Source: Candidatus Woesearchaeota archaeon
GTDB taxonomy: Archaea; Nanobdellota; Nanobdellia; Woesearchaeales; JABGUJ01
Direction: 5' to 3'
NCBI GenBank assembly: GCA_018646625.1
Contig: JABGUJ010000001.1
Coordinates: forward strand, 131,534-195,533
DNA: 64,000 nt
The notes below the pieces were generated by a model. The model saw nothing but the letters and a program-made list of their open reading frames with translations, did no database searches and was not told where the DNA came from. Made by a program: the position numbers and the translations under genes. Shown here piece after piece: positions 1-8,794 of this stretch (within the stretch, counting starts at the first letter, position 1; the number at the start of each line of letters is the position of its first letter).

Positions 1-2385
1 ATGAACCCTGACAGAGATATCTGCGGCGACCCTTCTTGCGATCAAGAGATAGGGTTTGGATTTATAGGTAACACACCAGCAAAAAAGAAATTATCATACA
101 TAGAAATCTGGCAAGAGTTTGCAAAAATGTTCAAGAACTCTGGCTACACACCAATAGAACGTTACCCCGTTGTTGCGAGATGGAACCCAACAATGGAATA
201 TACTAATGCAAGTATTGCTGCATTTCAACCATTTGTTATCAGCGGAGAAGTTAAACCTCCAGCAAACCCTTTAGTCATCCCTCAATTTTGCATGAGATTT
301 GGGGATATTGACAATGTCGGAATAACACAATCTCACAATACTGGCTTTGTAATGATTGGACAACACATGTTCGTCCCACCAGAAGACTGGAATCAAAACG
401 AAGTATTCAAACACATCCACACATGGAACACAAAAGGATTAGGTCTACCTAACGAAGAAATAACATACCACGAAGACGCATGGGCTGGGGGAGGTAACCT
501 CGGATGCTGTATGGAATTTTTCTCAAGAGGTTGCGAGTTAGGAAATCAAGTTTACATGTTATATGAACAAACACCTTCAGGAGTTAAAGATCTTAATCTA
601 AAAGTTCTCGACATGGGAATGGGTATGGAAAGAAATGCTTGGTTTTCTCAAGGCTGCGCAACAATCTATGACGCAACTTTCCCAGATGTAATGAAAAAGA
701 TGCTTAGTGCAACAGGCTATAAAGTTGATGAAGAATTAATGAAGAAATATACGCCAAATGCGGGACTGCTAAACATTGATGAAGTCGATGACATCAACAA
801 AGCATGGAATACAGTTTCACAGAAAGTAGGCATAGAAACTAAAGAATTAAAGAAATTAATTTTACCATTATCTGGAGTATATTCCGTTGCAGAACATACG
901 AGAGCACTCCTATTCGCACTAAATGATGGCGCCCTACCCTCCAACACAGGAGGCGGATACAACCTCAGAATACTCCTAAGAAGAGCACTAGGATTTATTG
1001 ACAAATATGGCTGGAATGTCGACTTACCAACTGTAGCTAAGTGGCACGCAGATTATCTTAAACCAATATTTCCTGAGTTAAGCAAAAATTTAGATAATGT
1101 TAACAAAATTCTCGATGTAGAAAAAGAAAAGTATGAGAACACTAAACAGAAATCAAGACACGTCGTTGCAAAAATAATTAAAGAAGATATTAACGAAGCA
1201 AAACTTGTAGAACTATACGACAGTCAAGGTATTGCGCCAGAACTTATTGCTGAAGAAGCAGAAAAACTGGGTAAGGAAGTTAACGTTCCTGAAGATTTCT
1301 ACATGAAAGTTGCAGAAAGACACGAAAAAGTTTCTCAAGTTCATGCTACAAAGAAAGAGACAGAATTAGAAATAAAAGAAATACCCGGAACTAAAGCCAA
1401 GTACTTCAATGACTATACACATACAGAATTCATGGCAAAAGTTCTAAGGATAATTGACAACAACATGATAATTCTTGATGAAACGCTTTTTTATCCAACC
1501 TCTGGTGGACAAATAACCGATCTTGGAACAATAAACAGCTCAAAAGTTGTAGATGTATTCAAACAAGGAGAATTCATTGTACACAAACTAGAATCTAAAG
1601 CAGACTTTAACGAAGGGGATGTTATCGAAGGTAAAGTTGACAAAGAACGAAGAAAACAACTAACTCAACATCATACCGCCACCCATGTTATCAACGCAGC
1701 CGCTAGAAAGATTCTTGGCCCTCATATTAATCAAGCAGGTGCAAAGAAAACTACAGAAAAAGCACACCTAGACATAACTCATTATTCTACTTTAACAGAA
1801 AAAGAACTTGAAGACATCGAAACAGAATCTAATAGAATCGTTCAAGAAGATGTTCCTGTTCACAAAATGTTCTTGCCAAGAGATGAAGCGGAACGAAAAT
1901 ACGGATTAGAAATATACCAAGGCGGAGCCGTTCCCGGTCAAGAAATAAGAATTGTTGAGATTCCAGAGATCGACGTTGAAGCATGCGGTGGAACGCACCT
2001 AAACTCCACAAAAGAAATAGAAAAGATTAAGATTATAAAAGCCACAAAGATCCAAGATGGCATTGTAAGATTAGAATTTACTGCAGGAAAAGCAGCAGAA
2101 AAAACAGAGAGTGCAGAATCAGGAATACTAGAAGAGTCTGCAAAACTCCTAAACTGCAAAGAAACTCAATTACCTGGCAGAGCAGAAGAATTATTCACGA
2201 TCTGGAAGAAAGTAGTAAAGAAAAAGAAGAAACTAGCACCAGAAGATCTAATTCCTAAATCAGAAGAAGAATTTGAAGGAGATGTTCTAGGAAAATTAAC
2301 TGAGACTCTAAGAACTCAAGCAGAAAACATCCCAAAGACAATTCAAAGATTTCAACGAGAAATAAAAGAAAAAAGCGAGAAATAA
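1..2385 (+). CDS. alaS: Alanyl-tRNA synthetase (5' end cut by window edge)
   Basis: Charges tRNA-Ala with alanine in the cytoplasm. The reading frame is open from base 1 and begins in the archaeal N-terminal Cys motif (CGDPSC at residues 8-13), which in family members follows about 50 further residues, so the Met at base 1 is probably internal and the true start lies upstream. The class II catalytic core occupies roughly residues 20-400. The editing domain carries HHTATH (557-562) and ACGGTH (661-666), the four zinc-binding positions. Only about 125 residues follow, ending in a charged, coiled-coil-like tail. I see no glycine-rich DHHA1/C-Ala domain, so the protein is shorter than the roughly 900 residues of typical archaeal AlaRS. 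Identity is certain; the C-terminal shortening is a reading of this sequence. Confidence 0.95.
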   Translation: MNPDRDICGDPSCDQEIGFGFIGNTPAKKKLSYIEIWQEFAKMFKNSGYTPIERYPVVARWNPTMEYTNASIAAFQPFVISGEVKPPANPLVIPQFCMRFGDIDNVGITQSHNTGFVMIGQHMFVPPEDWNQNEVFKHIHTWNTKGLGLPNEEITYHEDAWAGGGNLGCCMEFFSRGCELGNQVYMLYEQTPSGVKDLNLKVLDMGMGMERNAWFSQGCATIYDATFPDVMKKMLSATGYKVDEELMKKYTPNAGLLNIDEVDDINKAWNTVSQKVGIETKELKKLILPLSGVYSVAEHTRALLFALNDGALPSNTGGGYNLRILLRRALGFIDKYGWNVDLPTVAKWHADYLKPIFPELSKNLDNVNKILDVEKEKYENTKQKSRHVVAKIIKEDINEAKLVELYDSQGIAPELIAEEAEKLGKEVNVPEDFYMKVAERHEKVSQVHATKKETELEIKEIPGTKAKYFNDYTHTEFMAKVLRIIDNNMIILDETLFYPTSGGQITDLGTINSSKVVDVFKQGEFIVHKLESKADFNEGDVIEGKVDKERRKQLTQHHTATHVINAAARKILGPHINQAGAKKTTEKAHLDITHYSTLTEKELEDIETESNRIVQEDVPVHKMFLPRDEAERKYGLEIYQGGAVPGQEIRIVEIPEIDVEACGGTHLNSTKEIEKIKIIKATKIQDGIVRLEFTAGKAAEKTESAESGILEESAKLLNCKETQLPGRAEELFTIWKKVVKKKKKLAPEDLIPKSEEEFEGDVLGKLTETLRTQAENIPKTIQRFQREIKEKSEK

Positions 2386-2818
2386 CACCATCTAACAGAC
2401 TTAACTTCAAATCTAAAAGACCGGCAAAACTAATCTTCTACGATTCTTAAAAAGATTCTCATCTTCATCGCAGAGTTCAGTCTCTTCTTTTTCCTCTTCC
2501 CACAACCTTATTGATTTCATAATTCACCCCAGAGCTCAAGCTAACAGCAATAGGATCACCTAAAAGAACCTGAGCCACTAACTTAGCTCTTCAAACTACA
2601 AAGTAATATCTTATGAAAATTAGATGAATAAGTATAATTACACACAAAATAAATCCATTCAAAAAGTTTTGAGAACAATGCACGTGTTCTAGCAACCATG
2701 CTAGAATAAGGAGTAACATAATGATCTATATATAATTTTGTATGAAAAGTCCGAAAGAACAACAAAACCGCCTATCATATAAGAAATATTTAAAAAAAGA
2801 CAAGCTATAAAACCCAAT
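2386..2818. other. Intergenic region, 433 nt
   Basis: This gap between AlaRS and the MBL-fold gene is AT-rich. It holds one possible 35-codon minus-strand ORF (2413-2520), then about 260 nt in which I see no coding signal, tRNA or repeat. A TATA-like element (ATATTTAAAA, 2786-2795) lies 28 nt before the ATG at 2819 and suits a leaderless transcript for that gene. Confidence 0.6.
2413..2520 (-). CDS. Possible 35-residue acidic/basic microprotein
   Basis: A minus-strand ATG at 2520 opens 35 codons ending with TAG at 2413. A GGGGTGA sequence a few bases upstream would serve as a ribosome binding site. The product begins MKSIRLWEEEKEE, is very acidic in its first two thirds and basic near the end. 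I do not recognise it. Length alone gives little statistical support, so this is only a candidate. It could equally be non-coding. Confidence 0.25.
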   Translation of the reverse strand: MKSIRLWEEEKEETELCDEDENLFKNRRRLVLPVF

Positions 2819-3913
2819 ATGAGACAAAAAAGGGTAAATAAAATCCTAATTCTTCTATTTACTATCGTGATAATAACAGGATTATTCTTTTTTCTTCCAT
2901 TAAGATGTAATAACTATGCACAGTGTGAGAAAACATGGCATAAAGGATGTAACGGAGACTGGAACTGCTTAGACGGAGAATGCTATTATTTCTGTAATGA
3001 TGAAATAGCCATAGCCAGCAATCAAACCCCTAGCTACCCAGTAAGAGAAGCTATAGAGGCAGCACCTGAAGAAGTAGAACCAGAGCCAGAACCTGTAGAC
3101 CCAGGGCCTGCCGCAGACGAAATATACTCAGGAGATATGCAAGTACACTTTATTGATGTAGATCACGGAAGCTCAGTTCTAATAGAAACTCCAAAAAATC
3201 ATTCAATCATCATAGACGCAGGATCAAAAATTAAAGGTAAAGAAGTTACAAAATACATCATACAAGACTTAAACTACAATCCAAGATGGTTTAGCCCTGA
3301 AGTATTAATCACCAGCGTAATGGAAGAAAACCACGTTGCAGGCATGACCAACGTATTGTTCAACTTTCAAGGTATAGAAAAAGTATTCGATAGCGGAAGA
3401 GAATTACCATATTCATACTACAAAGCCTACAAATCACAAAGAGATCAACTATTTACTAGAAAATTATCGTTTGATAAAGAAATCGATGGCATCGATAATT
3501 CAATACATATCTTCGCATACGTCGCATTCGAAGGTGCGGAAGAAGATAAAGACGAAAATTTCTACTCCGTTGTTTTAAAATTAACATATCTCAACTCTTC
3601 ATTCCTATTTGCATCAAACTGCAACGCCGAATGTGAAGAGATAATATTAGAAGAAGGTCACGATCTTAGTGCAGACATCTTGAAGATTTCTACTTACGGA
3701 GATGAGTCCGCAACAACAGACGCATTCCTCGAAGCAGTAAATCCAAAGGTTGCGGTAATCAGTGTAGGAACTAATGATGAGAACTTACCACACCAATCAA
3801 CAATCGATAAATTAGAAGCCAAAGAGATTACAATTTTACGAACAGACGAAAACGGACATATTGTGGTATCTACAAACGGAAATAAGTACAAGATAAAAAC
3901 TGAGAAATCATAG
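2819..3913 (+). CDS. Secreted/membrane-anchored ComEC-like MBL-fold protein, degenerate active site
   Basis: The 364-residue product starts with a signal anchor (about residues 7-28), followed by a Cys-rich segment with seven cysteines (about 31-61) and a Pro/Glu linker (about 75-100). From about residue 107 it resembles the soluble MBL domain of ComEC/Rec2 proteins: MQVHFIDVDHGSS, then IIIDAG. The canonical HxHxDH metal motif after the LIT strand is replaced by VMEENH, so most zinc ligands are missing. The late part (VISVGTNDENLPHQS) matches the family's GxNxxxHP segment. Outside the cell it may bind rather than cut a substrate. A leaderless promoter (TATA at 2786-2795) fits the ATG. Its 3' end overlaps the convergent Lrp gene by 6 nt. 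Confidence 0.8.
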   Translation: MRQKRVNKILILLFTIVIITGLFFFLPLRCNNYAQCEKTWHKGCNGDWNCLDGECYYFCNDEIAIASNQTPSYPVREAIEAAPEEVEPEPEPVDPGPAADEIYSGDMQVHFIDVDHGSSVLIETPKNHSIIIDAGSKIKGKEVTKYIIQDLNYNPRWFSPEVLITSVMEENHVAGMTNVLFNFQGIEKVFDSGRELPYSYYKAYKSQRDQLFTRKLSFDKEIDGIDNSIHIFAYVAFEGAEEDKDENFYSVVLKLTYLNSSFLFASNCNAECEEIILEEGHDLSADILKISTYGDESATTDAFLEAVNPKVAVISVGTNDENLPHQSTIDKLEAKEITILRTDENGHIVVSTNGNKYKIKTEKS

Positions 3914-4357
3914 AGTTATACATTCTGACTTAATTTGCTTTAAAGAAGTTAATGATTTTATCTTAATTATTCCTTTTCTTGAAATAACCGTCTTAACTAA
4001 CTGATAATATTCATTCTGATCCTTCACCCTAACCTTTAAGATGATTTCACAATCACCAGTACAGATATCTACGCTTTCAATCTGAACATGTTTTGCAAGC
4101 TCTTTAGCAACCTTCTCAGGATTACCATATTCATCAGGAGATAATGAAATCAACACATACACACAATAACCTTCATCAATCTTCTTATGATCAAAAACGG
4201 CCTTGTATGATCTTACCAAACCATCACGTTCTAATTTCTTAATATTATAATGAATAGTGGTAGATGGTTCTTTCAGTTTTTTAGCAATCCTAGATATCTG
4301 AGGAGTACAATAACCTTGCTTAAACAGATCAATCAATTTTGAGGTTATATCCTTCAT
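3908..4357 (-). CDS. Lrp/AsnC-family transcriptional regulator
   Basis: A 149-residue regulator with an N-terminal winged helix (about 1-60; PSTTIHYNIKKLERDGLV is the recognition helix and wing) and a C-terminal RAM ligand-binding/oligomerisation domain (about 65-145, including IILKVRVKDQNEYYQLV). Lrp proteins bind amino acids and act as dimers or octamers. A TATA-like box (GTTTAAATAA read on the minus strand, about 4377-4387) lies about 25 nt before the ATG, which implies a leaderless mRNA. Palindromes flank this box, which suggests autoregulation. The divergent neighbour is an Asp/Glu racemase, a plausible target. Ligand unknown. Confidence 0.92.
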   Translation of the reverse strand: MKDITSKLIDLFKQGYCTPQISRIAKKLKEPSTTIHYNIKKLERDGLVRSYKAVFDHKKIDEGYCVYVLISLSPDEYGNPEKVAKELAKHVQIESVDICTGDCEIILKVRVKDQNEYYQLVKTVISRKGIIKIKSLTSLKQIKSECITL

Positions 4358-4362
4358 AAAAT

Positions 4363-4417
4363 GGAATAATATACAACTTTATTTAAACTTTTTGAAAGAT
4401 AATTGAATAATATTCAA
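4363..4417. promoter_or_regulatory. Palindromic operator candidates between lrp and racemase
   Basis: The shared promoter region contains a 15-bp palindrome, TTGAATAATATTCAA (4403-4417; arms TTGAATA/TATTCAA about a central A), and a related imperfect copy, GGAATAATATACAA (4363-4376). Their centres are about 40 bp apart, close to four helical turns, and they bracket the minus-strand TATA box at 4377-4387. This layout matches autoregulating Lrp-family promoters. The plus-strand TATA for the racemase (AAATATAAG, about 4419-4427) starts right next to the palindrome. Binding is inferred. Confidence 0.6.
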
Positions 4418-4452
4418 CCAAATATAAGAACGAATCAACTCTACAAGAATGT

Positions 4453-5148
4453 ATGAAAGCAACAAGAATCGGAATAATAGGAGGAATAGGGTCCGAAACT
4501 AGTTGCACCTTCTGTTTAAATCTTAATAATGAAATACGAAAAATCACCAACACCCAACCCAGTATAGTTCTGGAGAATTTACCCATATCAGCAGAAGCAG
4601 AGAGAAAAATAATCAATGGACAAGTCACTAATGAACATCTCCAACTAATAAAAGAAGCAATAATAAGATTAAATAAAATAAATGTAGAGTTAATAGTAAT
4701 ACCGTGCAACACCGTACACACATTCATAAAAGACTTAAGATCGACGTCAACCTGCCAGATACTCAGCATAATTGAAGAAACCACTAAACAAATAGCATCA
4801 AAAAAAGTAAGGAAAGTAGGTATTTTAGCATCTACTAAAACAATAAACGAGAAACTATACGCAACACAACTTAATACAGAGAATATTGAATTAGTTCTTC
4901 CCAAAGAACAAGAAAAAATAAGCAAGATAATACTCAGAATACTCAACAACACAAATAATCATAAAGATAAAGACTTCATGAATGAAAAAATCAGAGAACT
5001 AAAAAAAGATGGCGCGGAAGCAGTAATAATTGGATGCACCGATCTTTCGAAAAAACTCAATCAAGAAGACCACCAAATACCCCTCATTCACGCATTATCC
5101 GCACTTCAAGAAGCCACAATAACAAGAATCACCCAAGACCCTTTTTAA
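4453..5148 (+). CDS. Aspartate/glutamate racemase family protein
   Basis: A 231-residue cofactor-independent amino-acid racemase. It opens with IGIIGGIGSE, the family's N-terminal glycine-rich strand, and has both catalytic thiols: Cys85 in PCNTVH and Cys195 in GCTDL. The two-cysteine arrangement supports racemisation of Asp or Glu (or a related hydantoin-type substrate). The full length agrees with the family. The gene is divergent from an Lrp regulator. A TATA-like element about 28 nt before the ATG implies a leaderless mRNA. D-Asp or D-Glu in an archaeon that lacks murein would be of interest given the lytic-transglycosylase protein nearby, but substrate choice cannot be read from sequence. 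Confidence 0.88.
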   Translation: MKATRIGIIGGIGSETSCTFCLNLNNEIRKITNTQPSIVLENLPISAEAERKIINGQVTNEHLQLIKEAIIRLNKINVELIVIPCNTVHTFIKDLRSTSTCQILSIIEETTKQIASKKVRKVGILASTKTINEKLYATQLNTENIELVLPKEQEKISKIILRILNNTNNHKDKDFMNEKIRELKKDGAEAVIIGCTDLSKKLNQEDHQIPLIHALSALQEATITRITQDPF

Positions 5149-5220
5149 ATCTCAGAAACATTTTTAAAGATCGCCGCACAGACTTATTTCTACAAAAAAA
5201 CAAATATTAGGTGAGAAAAC

Positions 5221-5988
5221 ATGAAAAAATATCTGGCCTTAGCCGCCATAATTATGATAACAAGTTTATTCTTAGTGGGCTGCGGAAAAGAATTTGTCTG
5301 CAACCCCCCATATATGCAAATCGGAGAGACTTGCTGTTTGGACAAAGATTCCAATGGTGTTTGCGACAAAGACGAAGTCGTTAAACAAGTAATAGAAGAA
5401 ATGCCAATTCCAGAAGATGAAGAATTAGAAGAAGAAGCTCCAGAAGTAGAAGAAGAGGAAGAAGAAACCGAACCTGAAACTACAGATGATGAAGAAGAAG
5501 AGGAAGAAGAACCTGAAGCAACAGATGAGGACGAAGAAGATGAGGAAGAGGAAGAAGACGATTCCACTTCAACTAGCGATTGGTCAGCATCCACTAGTGG
5601 CGGAGTAAGTTACGAAAAACCAAAAGAACTTCAAAAGACTACGCTAAAGAAAGAATCCTCTGTTGATTGTGAAGGAGATGCATACATTATGCAAAGATCT
5701 GACGGATCATACTATCTTGAGTTTAAAGACTTCAAGACCAAGAGCGCACCAAAACTTTACGCATATCTAAGCAGTAAAAGTAATGTGAGAAAAACTGGTG
5801 ATCTTATTCTTGAAAGCAAAACAACAAAGAGTAAAAATGCATATAAGCTAGAACCTAAAATTTCAAGGTATGACGCAATCAGTATGAAATTTGACATACC
5901 AAGCGAAGTTTCTTTGAGCGAATATGATCTTATTGTTGTTGCAGACACAATGTTCAACAAGATTCATTGCACAGGTAAGTTCTCATAA
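5221..5988 (+). CDS. Lipoprotein with acidic linker and DM13-like domain
   Basis: The 255-residue product has a lipoprotein signal (lipobox LVGC, Cys21), then a short Cys-rich module with a calcium-loop-like stretch (DKDSNGVCDKDE, about 41-52). A long Glu/Asp tract follows (about 60-115). The C-terminal 115 residues (about 140-255) resemble DM13 domains: LEFKDFKTKSAPKLYAYLS, then YDLIVVAD and a closing Cys. DM13 domains are extracytoplasmic and have been proposed to act in redox or electron transfer. The tract probably spaces the domain from the membrane or binds cations. TATA-like ATTTTTAAAG lies near 5158-5167. The last 6 nt overlap nreA tail to tail. Confidence 0.8.
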   Translation: MKKYLALAAIIMITSLFLVGCGKEFVCNPPYMQIGETCCLDKDSNGVCDKDEVVKQVIEEMPIPEDEELEEEAPEVEEEEEETEPETTDDEEEEEEEPEATDEDEEDEEEEEDDSTSTSDWSASTSGGVSYEKPKELQKTTLKKESSVDCEGDAYIMQRSDGSYYLEFKDFKTKSAPKLYAYLSSKSNVRKTGDLILESKTTKSKNAYKLEPKISRYDAISMKFDIPSEVSLSEYDLIVVADTMFNKIHCTGKFS

Positions 5989-7179
5989 GAACTTGCTTAA
6001 TTTTTTTTGACTTTTTCTTTCCTTTATTAATTTACTAACCTTAAGAATATTATCAAGATCATAGCCAAACTTCTTCTTGACTAGATTTTTAGCATAAGTC
6101 ATCATCAACTCTTCAGACCCAAACATCAAAGGTTTGCTTTTCATTGAATTTCTGGATGCTTCTCTAACAACCCACACCCCTAAAGGAGCCCAATATTCAT
6201 CCGTTATAAATCTTAAACAAAGACAAGCACCTTGACGTTTAATGGCATTTAATCCCTCTAATACAGCAATCCTTGCAGCATAATATCCGCCCGCAGTACT
6301 AAATGCATACTTTGTTCTTCCCGCATAAGTTTCATGATCAGTTGTAAATCCTGTATTGCCTTCGACAACTGGCGTCTCAAACAATTCATACTCCCAAATA
6401 TCAGGAAAGAACAATATCAAATAATAATTTCCCAAATAACCCCCGAAGTACGCAGCATAATCACACTCCGCATGTTTCTTAACATCAGAAATAAGATGCT
6501 TACCTAACGTATCATCGACAGCAGTTATACTCCATCTTGTAGGAACTAATCTCCTCTGAGTTTTAACACCCAGATTACCCACACTCAACAATCTTGTCAG
6601 GTAATGTTCATCAAACTTTTTATCATAAAGAGTTTCTAACGCTTCTACAGACTTAAGATCTGTCTGAGATACGATACTATCTACTTTAGTAGGGATCTTA
6701 GGATTTTCAGTAAGCATGGCTTTCTTTAGTTCAACGCTCGGACCATGAGGCATAATATCTTGATTAAAACTCACGTTAAACTGCGGTCTTTTTTGTAGAT
6801 TTATTTCAACATCTACCGGCTTCGACGCCATCGAAATTTCTTGACTCATCTCAAGAAACTTATTGTCAAAACTTTTTACATTCGCACCAAACCTAGAATT
6901 CACTAGACTACTACGCAAGTCTACAATATTATCTATTTGATAATTTTCTTTACTCCATAACAACGGAGCATCATTATCAACATAATTTTCAACACCTAAT
7001 ATGCCAACATTTACATCAGGATAGCCATACTTACCCACAAAAATATTTGGAGCCTCCCCAAAAAAATCTTGTTTAGAAGTTAAATTAACCTTTTTCTGAG
7101 ATGAAATTTTAGAAATAATAGGACAAACTGGTCGATGACACAAGTTGCGACCTTTGCATTGGATACATTTTATATTCAT
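5983..7179 (-). CDS. nreA: Archaeal DNA-repair protein NreA
   Basis: NreA-family protein (about 398 residues) implicated in archaeal DNA-damage repair together with PCNA. It has the N-terminal zinc-finger-like motif CIQCKGRNLCHRPVCP and the family's aromatic-rich conserved core. The very C-terminus, QKKLSKFL, fits the PCNA-interacting (PIP) consensus Q-x-x-hydrophobic-x-x-F-[FL], as in NreA proteins described from haloarchaea. An in-frame ATG exists at 7191, but a TATA box (about 7201-7210 on the minus strand) is about 26 nt upstream of the ATG at 7179. That makes 7179 the likely leaderless start. It overlaps the DM13 lipoprotein gene by 6 nt. Confidence 0.92.
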   Translation of the reverse strand: MNIKCIQCKGRNLCHRPVCPIISKISSQKKVNLTSKQDFFGEAPNIFVGKYGYPDVNVGILGVENYVDNDAPLLWSKENYQIDNIVDLRSSLVNSRFGANVKSFDNKFLEMSQEISMASKPVDVEINLQKRPQFNVSFNQDIMPHGPSVELKKAMLTENPKIPTKVDSIVSQTDLKSVEALETLYDKKFDEHYLTRLLSVGNLGVKTQRRLVPTRWSITAVDDTLGKHLISDVKKHAECDYAAYFGGYLGNYYLILFFPDIWEYELFETPVVEGNTGFTTDHETYAGRTKYAFSTAGGYYAARIAVLEGLNAIKRQGACLCLRFITDEYWAPLGVWVVREASRNSMKSKPLMFGSEELMMTYAKNLVKKKFGYDLDNILKVSKLIKERKSQKKLSKFL

Positions 7180-7230
7180 AATACAACACAAGAAAAGAAA
7201 GATTAAAAAGATTATCTGAAGCTTTAAAAA

Positions 7231-8643
7231 CTAGTCATCAACCATCAATCTACGATAAGCTGCATGAGCGCGCGTTCTCTTGTCGGCAGGATCATCTAAG
7301 TGTTTTCGGATTTTGTCGTCATAATAATGCGGATCCGCTTTAAACTCATCATAATATCTAAGAAGTTTTCCTACATACCTAACAGTTCTCGGAAACTCAT
7401 GATATCTATGTACTCTACTTCCCCCTGCATGATAACCAGCAGCCATTTTCTCAGGATCTCTATCAAAACGTCTAGCCAACTTTTGCAGAACTCTACAGCC
7501 GGCTGTAACACCATATTCAATCTTATACAAATCTTCAGGTTCAACACCAACACCTCTAGATGTTCTAGGCATAACTTGCATTATTCCCATTGCACCTGCA
7601 GTTGAAGTAGACAAAGGTCTAAAGTTAGTTTCAACTCTCATAAAGGACAATATTAATCTATAATCCAGATTATACTCATCAGCTTTATCATGAACGAACT
7701 CCATGAAATTATCAAAATCAGTTAAATTACCATATTCCCCTGTTGATTGAAACCGATCATAACGAGGCCTAGCAACAGGAAACGATCTAGTTCTAGCACG
7801 TTTAGGAACAGCATCAGCCGCCAACGCCCGTTCAAAAGGGGCAAACGCTCTTGCAACATCACCATCAATAGAACCAGACAATTCTAATCTTCTTCCATCA
7901 GATAGCTCTTTACCCAACAAACGTTTTGCCAACACCATGTAAACATGTGGAAAACCATAAAATTTGTCGTCTTCTAAACAATCCAACATAACACTATCAA
8001 GTTGATCATCATCGTCTAACGTTCTGGCCAACCTATCTCGTTCCTTAACTAAATCCACAAATGGAATTCTCATAGGTCCAACCAAACCAAAGTTTTGATA
8101 TGCGTCACCTTTTACGACGGTAAACCCATCATCTTGCATTTCTCTAGTAAACGCGGCAGGATTAAACTGACCATCATAAACTAAAGTTCTAGATAAATCA
8201 TGTTGTATTTCAGCACCATCGAAAACCATATACCCTGGCCTAACCACTAAATCTTTAGTAACATAATCTACATGAAATCCTGTCTGTTTCATTGCAGATG
8301 CAATTCTTTTAGGTAAATTCAAATCCCCTGCTGAAGACGAATTCAAAATATACCACGCATAAGAATAAGACTCTTTTTCTAACATTTCTTGAGAAAGTGA
8401 TGCACTTCTTTTTCTACCCCAAGTAGATGTTCTAACAATCTGTTCTAGTTTTGCAAGAGTTTCTACTTCCGCTTTTTTAACTTGCGGCGCTCTTCTCTTA
8501 GCATGAGCCTCTCTAGAACCTCCAAAAAGCCAACCAAGAATACCCGTTTCAGCCACAACATAAGCTGCACCAACACCTCTAGTGCTAACTCTAAGAAAGT
8601 CTCTCCTGGTTCGTTCTGTTCCGGATGTAGAAATATCAGCCAT
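7231..8643 (-). CDS. Tat-exported lytic transglycosylase-like (SLT domain) protein
   Basis: A 470-residue exported protein. The N-terminus has a twin-arginine signal (TRRDFLRVST, about 12-21) followed by a hydrophobic stretch and an AHA-type cleavage site near residue 48, so it leaves the cell folded. Residues about 320-440 form an SLT/goose-lysozyme-like domain: RVETNF with the catalytic-type Glu338, then AGAMGIMQVMP, and AAGYHAGGSRV matching the family's AYNAG block. The middle about 250 residues are not recognised. SLT enzymes cleave murein, which archaea lack. Targets could be neighbouring bacteria, another glycan, or the fold may be re-used. A TATA-like box near 8678-8689 leaves a short leader. 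Confidence 0.85.
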   Translation of the reverse strand: MADISTSGTERTRRDFLRVSTRGVGAAYVVAETGILGWLFGGSREAHAKRRAPQVKKAEVETLAKLEQIVRTSTWGRKRSASLSQEMLEKESYSYAWYILNSSSAGDLNLPKRIASAMKQTGFHVDYVTKDLVVRPGYMVFDGAEIQHDLSRTLVYDGQFNPAAFTREMQDDGFTVVKGDAYQNFGLVGPMRIPFVDLVKERDRLARTLDDDDQLDSVMLDCLEDDKFYGFPHVYMVLAKRLLGKELSDGRRLELSGSIDGDVARAFAPFERALAADAVPKRARTRSFPVARPRYDRFQSTGEYGNLTDFDNFMEFVHDKADEYNLDYRLILSFMRVETNFRPLSTSTAGAMGIMQVMPRTSRGVGVEPEDLYKIEYGVTAGCRVLQKLARRFDRDPEKMAAGYHAGGSRVHRYHEFPRTVRYVGKLLRYYDEFKADPHYYDDKIRKHLDDPADKRTRAHAAYRRLMVDD

Positions 8644-8794
8644 ATTAAGCTCTAACTACTAATTTAAGAGAAGTTCTAGTTTATAAATCTTTCCCTTTTA
8701 ACCACTTAACAGGGACAAATAGCCCCCTCGAACAACCTTAAAAGCAGGAATTCGAATAAATAAATTTATCTACAAATCCATCTAAGAAGAAGAT

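Noticed and set aside
1-3. ATG at base 1 as the true AlaRS start
   Set aside because: The Cys motif that follows at once is normally about 50 residues into archaeal AlaRS, so the start is upstream of the window.
2583-2765. 60-codon minus-strand frame in the large intergenic gap
   Set aside because: No ribosome binding site, no TATA box at a useful distance, and an unusual residue mix; most likely chance.
5190-5594. Serine-rich open frame on the minus strand
   Set aside because: It is the antisense of the Glu/Asp-coding GAA/GAT repeats of the DM13 lipoprotein gene; no ribosome binding site and no independent signal.
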